Part shown: piece after piece, positions 43,510 through 47,943 of the stretch | Layout of the letters: each line of letters begins with the position of its first letter | How positions within the stretch are numbered: position 1 is the first letter of the stretch | From: Planctomycetaceae bacterium | GTDB lineage: Bacteria; Planctomycetota; Planctomycetia; Pirellulales; PALSA-1355 | DNA length: 47,943 nucleotides | Assembly (NCBI GenBank): GCA_003153375.1 | Contig: PLYM01000133.1 | Location: forward strand, 54,149-102,091 | Reading direction: 5' to 3' | Notes under the pieces: model-generated | Databases searched by the model: none | Told to the model about the DNA's origin: nothing | What the model saw: the letters and a program-made list of their open reading frames with translations, nothing else | Program-made: the position numbers and the translations under genes

Positions 43510-45645
43510 ATGAAAACCATTTACCAAACCACAAGGTCAGTCGTTTTGCTCGCGGCCTTTGCGACGATGGCTGCTTGGGCCCTAGCTGCCGACGGCGATA
43601 GCGCGGCCAAGGAAAAAGAACTTATCGAGAAACTCCGATCGGACTCGCCTGCTGCCGAAAAGGCGGTCGCCTGCAAACAACTGGCCGTCTATGGCTCCCG
43701 CGATGCGGTTACGGATTTGGCGCGCCTTCTGACCGACGAGAGCCTTGCCTCGTGGTCGCGAATTGCGCTCGAGGCGATTCCCGGCCCGGAAGCGAGCGAA
43801 GCGTTGCGCAAGGCGATGCCGTCGCTGCAAGGAAGACTTCTGATCGGCACGATCAATTCGCTCGGTGTTCGCCGCGACGAGGGCGCCGTCGATCCCTTGA
43901 CCGCGCGCTTGCAGGATGCGGACACGGAAGTAGCGTCGGCCGCGGCGGTTGCCTTGGGGAAGATCGGAAACGGCGCCGCGACCAAATCGCTCCGCGGATC
44001 GCTGGTCGGCGCCCCGGTCAAAGTCCGCACGGCCGTTGCCGAGGGCTGTATCCTCTGTGCCGAACGTCTCATGGCCGAAGGAAAAGCTGGCGAAGCGATG
44101 GAAATCTATGACGAGGTGCGCCGCTCTGACGTTCCCAAACAGAAGATCATCGAGGCAACTCGCGGAGCGATTCTGGCTCGGAAGTCCGATGGAATTCCGC
44201 TCTTGATCGAGCAACTACGTTCCGAGGACAAGGGACTGTTTCAGATTGGCTTGGGCGCCGCGCGCGAGCTTCCGGGACGTGAAGTGGCCGATGCCCTGGC
44301 GGCTGAACTGAGCCGTGCCACGCCGGATCGAGCGGCCCTGATCCTTCTAGTCTTCCCCAATCGTAACGAATCGGGGCTTCCGTCGGCCGTTTTCGAGGTC
44401 GCCAAACGAGGTCCCAAGCCGGTGCGCATCGCGGCCATTGGCGTCATTGGGCGAATGGGTGACGCTGCCAGTTTGTCGACGCTGCTCGAGATCGCGAGCG
44501 AAAGCGACGAGGAGTTGACGCAAGCGGCGAAGACGGCGCTGGCCAACCTGCCGGATGCCAATGTCAATTCGGAGGTTGTGGCCCGACTCGCCAAGGCCGA
44601 GGGCAAGACGCTGGCGGTCTTGATCGAGCTGGTTGGGCTGCGGCGAATTGACGCGACGTCGGCTCTCGTCAAGGCGCTCGATCATCCCGGTGCCGCGATT
44701 CGCAGCGCTGCGCTGGCAGCGCTGGGGGCCACGGTCGGAGCCAAGGACGTGCCGTTGTTGGTTTCGCAGGTCGTTTCGCCCAAGAATTCTGGCGATGCGC
44801 AGGCAGCTCAAAAGGCCCTGCGCGCCGCATGTATCCGGATGCCCGACCGTGAGGGATGCGCCGCGGTGCTCGCCGCCGCGATGTCGCGTGCGCCAGCCTC
44901 AACCAAGGCGACCCTTTTGGAAATCCTCGGCGCTATGGGAGGACCCAAGGCGCTCGAGACGATTGCCGTCGCGGTCAAAGGGAACGATCCAGAACTTCAA
45001 GACACCGGCAGCCGATTGCTTGGCGAGTGGATGACCGTGGATGCCGGGCCGGCGTTATTGGATCTGGCGAAAACCGCGCCGAGCGACAAGTACCAGGTCC
45101 GTGCCCTGCGCGGTTACATCCGGCTGGCGCGCCAATTCGCCGGGTCGGATCAGCAACGCGCCGAAATGTGCCAGACCGCGCTGGATGTCTCGGGTCGTGC
45201 CGCGGAACAGCAACTGGTGCTGAACGTGCTCGAAAAATATCCCAGCGCCGACGGCCTCAAGGTCGTTATCAAAGCCACGGAAGTGCCGGCCTTGAAGGAT
45301 GATGCGACGCGCGCGGTACTGGTCATCGCTCAGAAGCTGGGCGATAAAGCCGGCGACGTGCGGGCGCTGCTATCCAAAATCGGCATGGACCCTGTCAAAG
45401 TGGAAATCATCAAGGCCGAGTACGGAGCCGGGTCAAAACAAAAGGATGTGACCGAGGCCCTTCAGCGGCGGGTTCGCGACTTGCCACTCATTACCTTACC
45501 CTCTCCAAGCTACAGCTCCAGCTTCGGCGGTGACCCGGTGCCGGGAACCCGGAAGCAGTTGAGGGTGCAGTACCGAATCAACGGTAAAGAAGGCGAGGCG
45601 TCGTTCCCGGAAGACGCGGTGGTCATGCTTCCGATGCCCAAGTAA
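43510..45645 (+). CDS. Secreted HEAT-repeat protein (711 aa)
   Basis: Signal peptide MKTIYQTTRSVVLLAAFATM with cleavage near ALA-ADGD. Roughly residues 35-600 are tandem HEAT-type helical repeats (for example DPLTARLQDADTEVASAAAV and ALIKALD-like units such as LVKALDHPGAAIRSAALAAL). The last 80 residues form a distinct domain (VEIIKAEYGAGSKQKDVTEA, then LRVQYRINGKEGEASFPEDA) that recurs at the end of planctomycete secreted proteins and may bind the cell surface or a sugar. It probably acts as a binding scaffold; no enzyme motif. Downstream of and co-directional with the oxidoreductase. Confidence 0.87.
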   Translation: MKTIYQTTRSVVLLAAFATMAAWALAADGDSAAKEKELIEKLRSDSPAAEKAVACKQLAVYGSRDAVTDLARLLTDESLASWSRIALEAIPGPEASEALRKAMPSLQGRLLIGTINSLGVRRDEGAVDPLTARLQDADTEVASAAAVALGKIGNGAATKSLRGSLVGAPVKVRTAVAEGCILCAERLMAEGKAGEAMEIYDEVRRSDVPKQKIIEATRGAILARKSDGIPLLIEQLRSEDKGLFQIGLGAARELPGREVADALAAELSRATPDRAALILLVFPNRNESGLPSAVFEVAKRGPKPVRIAAIGVIGRMGDAASLSTLLEIASESDEELTQAAKTALANLPDANVNSEVVARLAKAEGKTLAVLIELVGLRRIDATSALVKALDHPGAAIRSAALAALGATVGAKDVPLLVSQVVSPKNSGDAQAAQKALRAACIRMPDREGCAAVLAAAMSRAPASTKATLLEILGAMGGPKALETIAVAVKGNDPELQDTGSRLLGEWMTVDAGPALLDLAKTAPSDKYQVRALRGYIRLARQFAGSDQQRAEMCQTALDVSGRAAEQQLVLNVLEKYPSADGLKVVIKATEVPALKDDATRAVLVIAQKLGDKAGDVRALLSKIGMDPVKVEIIKAEYGAGSKQKDVTEALQRRVRDLPLITLPSPSYSSSFGGDPVPGTRKQLRVQYRINGKEGEASFPEDAVVMLPMPK

Positions 45646-45830
45646 TTGGATACACTCAGGCGTCTTGCATCGATCATCGGGCGATATGCCTGGCGGCCGG
45701 CGCATTGACGCGTGCTTTCCAGTTTGTTGGAACGTCTCGCGGGTCACGCGTAGTTGAGCGACTCAGTTTCTTTTCGTCGGTCTCGCAGTTGGTCGCACCC
45801 ATGGGTGCGCGCCGATGGTTTGGCCGGAAA

Positions 45831-45977
45831 GTCACGCCGCTTACCGACGCCAGCGTTCCGATACTCGCCCATTGCAGATCGCTGACATCCATTACGTTGT
45901 TCCGCTCCGACCTGACAGATGCGGGCCGAGAGCGGCTTCACCAGGCGTTTCCCGACCGTGAGATCGACGATCTCTAG
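45831..45977 (+). pseudogene. Leucine-rich-repeat gene remnant
   Basis: The frame ending at 45977 contains LTDASVPILAHCRSLTSITL followed by FRSDLTDAGRERLHQAFPDR, two leucine-rich repeats of the LTD-type common in planctomycete proteins. The in-frame sequence before 45831 is not LRR-like and there is no convincing start or signal. It is best seen as the 3' end of a degraded gene. Confidence 0.5.
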
Positions 45978-46014
45978 CATCAGCGGCGCGCGGATCGCAC
46001 CGCCGATCCGGCAC

Positions 46015-46046
46015 AAAGCCCCGACTCGTTTCCGATTCGGGGCTTT
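46015..46046. terminator. Hairpin terminator, bidirectional
   Basis: AAAGCCCCGACTCG (46015-46028) pairs with CGATTCGGGGCTTT (46033-46046) with one mismatch and a TTTC loop; A/T runs flank both sides. On the minus strand it starts 5 nt after the tRNA 3' end at 46052, the normal place for a tRNA terminator. On the plus strand it would stop read-through from the LRR remnant. Confidence 0.8.
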
Positions 46047-46051
46047 CAGAG

Positions 46052-46093
46052 TGCTCCCTGTTGGACTTGAGCCAACAACCCTCTGATTAAAAG
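46052..46093 (-). other. 3' half of tRNA-Lys(UUU), putative attachment site
   Basis: On the minus strand the bases fit a tRNA from position 32 to 73: anticodon loop CTTTTAA (46093-46087, anticodon UUU), 3' anticodon stem TCAGA, 5-nt variable loop GGGTT, T arm GTTGG-CTCAAGT-CCAAC with a perfect stem, acceptor strand AGGGAGC and discriminator A at 46052. No CCA is encoded. The expected 5' parts (TCTGA stem, D arm, GCTCCCT acceptor) are absent; the DNA just before position 32 reads GGGCT. A gene half beginning exactly in the anticodon loop is the typical remnant left at the distal end of an element integrated into a tRNA gene. Confidence 0.75.
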
Positions 46094-47036
46094 AGCCCTC
46101 CTGGAAGACGCCGAAATACCTGAAATCTCCGGGAGTTTTGCGATTGTGGCAGCCGCGGCGCGCATTGCAAGACGTTGCAAATGATTGCCTTATTCTGCGG
46201 GTGATCGCGGTATCTCGGCGAACGAATCCGGTAGTCTACCAGGTGCCAAAACAAGATGATCAACCACGGTCTTCGTGATCGCGCTCGTCGTGCAAGGCGG
46301 CCAGGATCGCCCGTCGAACATTCAACATGACTTGGACGTTTTTAGTCCGCTGCGCAACGTGAAGCGCGCAGCGGGCTGCTACTCCAAACGACAAAGAACA
46401 ACGATCGGAAATCATTTTTTTGAGAATCCGAAGCGAACGGACGAATGACACACAACTTGCCGCGACCGCGTGCAGCACTTGCCTTTCGAGCAGGCACCGA
46501 ATGCCGCGCGCATACTTGCGCATTTCGGTAATGACGAAGTTTTTGAGAATCGCACAAGTGCCGTGTCGAATCGGTCTTAGGCCACAATCGCAAACAGTTT
46601 TGCCACTGCAGCCGATCGAATTGGAACGCGGTTTTCATATAGCAAGTAGGTTTCTTGCCCCCAAGCAACGGCGCCGCCCCAGTCACCGACAGCGAATCGT
46701 GTCCCACCCTTTCTGCGATGCTGAGCGCCGCTCGAGTTGAGTTTCATGCCCCAGACTAATCAGTATCCGAACAACGATTCGAAGGGCTGGCCGAGTTCGT
46801 TGGTTCATCACGGCTCACCTATCGCGATTCGCAAGCTGTCTCGTCGTGGGAAGGGGCCGGCTGATTGAATCCAATCGTATTCGCCATCCGGCGGCCGGCG
46901 ACGACGTTGATGGTCGCCCTCTTGTGTGGCGGCTTGCCGGCCCTAGAGAACGACGTGCGTGAACGTCTTCCCCTCGTTGATCGAAGTTAAGTGATCCACT
47001 TCGTAACCTAACAGGCAACCAAACGAGCGAAAAAAT
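46094..47036. other. Gene-poor region, possible end of an integrated element
   Basis: 943 bp with no supported gene. Base composition is more mixed than in the flanking planctomycete genes. Open frames of about 90-120 codons exist on the minus strand (46260-46523 and 46342-46707), but they overlap each other, lack ribosome-binding sites and resemble no family. I saw no integrase remnant, tRNA or CRISPR-like array. Confidence 0.45.
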
Positions 47037-47943
47037 ATGAAAATCTCACTAATCCTGGCCGCCATCCTGGCGCTGATTTCTCTCTCCCTGTCTGCTTGCA
47101 ACATGCACCAGGAGGAGGCTCCCCACGAGCACCATAAGATCGTGGCCACCAGCCCTCAGTCGAAGTCCGTTATCCTCACCCAGCGATATGTCTGCCAAAT
47201 CCACTCGAAGCGGCACATCCAGGTCCGTGCCTTGGAGATGGGGTATCTCGAGGCGATCCCAGTCAGAGAGGGGCAGCAGGTGAAGGAGGGTGACCCGATG
47301 TTCAAGGTCATCCCAACCCTTTACCAGGCAAAGCTTGACGCCGAGGTAGCGGAGGCCCAGCTCGCGCAACTGGAGTTCGATTACACCAAGAAGCTCTACG
47401 AGGACAAAGTGGTCTCTCAGAATGAGGTGAAGCTGCTCGGGGCCAAGCGGGCAAAGGCCCAAGCCAGAGCGGACCAGGCGCGGGCTGAATTGAACTTTGC
47501 CACCGTCAAGGCACCTTTTGACGGCATCGTGGACCGTCTGCACCACCAGCAGGGCAGTCTGGTCCAGGAGGGAGAGATTCTCACGACCTTGTCTGACAAC
47601 AGCCTGATGTGGGTTTATTTCAACGTCCCCGAAAAGCAGTACCTCGAATACATGGCCGACCTGAATCAGCGTAAGGACGATCTGCAAATCGAGCTCATGC
47701 TGACGGGCAACAACAAGTTCCCGCAGATCGGCAAGATCGGTGCGATCGAGGCTGACTTCAACAATGCGAATGGGAACATCAAATTCCGCGCGGATTTTCC
47801 GAACCCGGACCGCCTGCTGCGTCACGGTCAGACCGGCAACGTGTTGATCCGCCGAGTGCAGAATGACGCCATCGTCATCCCTCAACGGGCGGTTTTTGAG
47901 GTTCTCGCCAAGCGGTATGTTTACGTCGTCGACAAAGATGATG
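47037..47943 (+). CDS. RND-type efflux periplasmic adaptor, lipoprotein (3' end outside window)
   Basis: 302 codons are present and the gene continues past the window. The start is MKISLILAAILALISLSLSA followed by the lipobox Cys21. Then come a lipoyl/barrel-sandwich half (MGYLEAIPVREGQQVKEGDP), a long alpha-hairpin (about 104-150, QLEFDYTKKLYEDKVVSQNE and RAKAQARADQ), the second lipoyl half (ATVKAPFDGIVDRLHHQQGS) and beta-barrel segments (MWVYFNVPEKQYLEY). This is the membrane-fusion protein of a tripartite RND pump, with pump and channel genes expected downstream. ATG at 47037 has only a weak AGCGA upstream. It lies on the predicted element side of the tRNA half. Confidence 0.9.
   Translation, partial: MKISLILAAILALISLSLSACNMHQEEAPHEHHKIVATSPQSKSVILTQRYVCQIHSKRHIQVRALEMGYLEAIPVREGQQVKEGDPMFKVIPTLYQAKLDAEVAEAQLAQLEFDYTKKLYEDKVVSQNEVKLLGAKRAKAQARADQARAELNFATVKAPFDGIVDRLHHQQGSLVQEGEILTTLSDNSLMWVYFNVPEKQYLEYMADLNQRKDDLQIELMLTGNNKFPQIGKIGAIEADFNNANGNIKFRADFPNPDRLLRHGQTGNVLIRRVQNDAIVIPQRAVFEVLAKRYVYVVDKDD

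Noticed and set aside
46052-46140. Intact tRNA-Lys or tRNA interrupted by a group I intron
   Set aside because: No D arm, 5' anticodon stem or complementary 5' acceptor strand is found within the DNA upstream on the minus strand, and no intron core was recognised; a 3' half left by integration fits better.
46342-46707. 121-codon minus-strand open frame
   Set aside because: Overlaps another frame, has no ribosome-binding site, and its product has random-looking Ser/Arg/Cys-rich composition.

Overview
The window reads as chromosomal DNA of a planctomycete, most likely of the Pirellulales type. The evidence is high GC, several DUF1559-type proteins, two Tat-exported Gfo/Idh/MocA oxidoreductases, a secreted HEAT-repeat protein beside one of them, an unusual GGDEF membrane protein, GTG and TTG starts, and many intergenic palindromic repeats. 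This placement is inferred from protein families; there is no rRNA in the window.

Layout. 1-2.1 kb: 5' end of a Tat-exported oxidoreductase (minus strand), then a repeat-rich stretch holding two REPIN-like elements, an inverted pair of a second repeat and three small genes, one resembling the first helix of TatA. 2.2-4.4 kb: FabZ-like dehydratase, rhomboid protease, TrmB. 4.4-4.65 kb: a mobile-looking element with perfect 29-bp inverted ends. 4.7-8 kb: purF (minus) and proB (plus). 8-10.6 kb: a tandem array of DUF1559-type proteins, one reduced to its C-terminal domain, following proB. 10.7-14.2 kb: ppk2 and two uncharacterised proteins, separated by dispersed repeats. 14.2-16.9 kb: an AT-richer unknown gene, a crotonase, a second inverted-repeat element and a 155-residue protein with about 20% Cys and 20% Met. 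17.5-22.4 kb: sulfur amino acid region (beta-synthase with CBS domains, gamma-family transsulfuration enzyme, CysK), interrupted by a small gene with a near-consensus promoter and by a BON protein. 22.5-28.3 kb: TPR-glycosyltransferase-like protein, lipase-like lipoprotein, phosphofructokinase. 29-32.3 kb: a translationally coupled ABC exporter pair. 32.3-36.4 kb: diguanylate cyclase, lipoprotein, SAM methyltransferase. 36.4-40 kb: CE15-like esterase and GH99-like glycosidase. 40.6-45.6 kb: a prepilin-leader/polytopic membrane fusion, a second Gfo/Idh/MocA oxidoreductase and the HEAT protein.

Near 46.05 kb, on the minus strand, lies the 3' half of a tRNA-Lys (anticodon loop to discriminator) followed 5 nt later by a terminator hairpin. 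The 5' half is absent. This is the structure expected at the far end of an element integrated into a tRNA gene, and it predicts that DNA to the right, ending here in a partial RND-type periplasmic adaptor, belongs to an integrated element. It is the most testable new observation in the window.

How the genes fit together: most are housekeeping or envelope functions. The two PLP enzymes at 17.5-20.2 kb are an operon-like transsulfuration pair with cysK nearby. The two carbohydrate enzymes at 36-40 kb suggest plant or algal polysaccharide use. The rest look like independent units separated by repeats.
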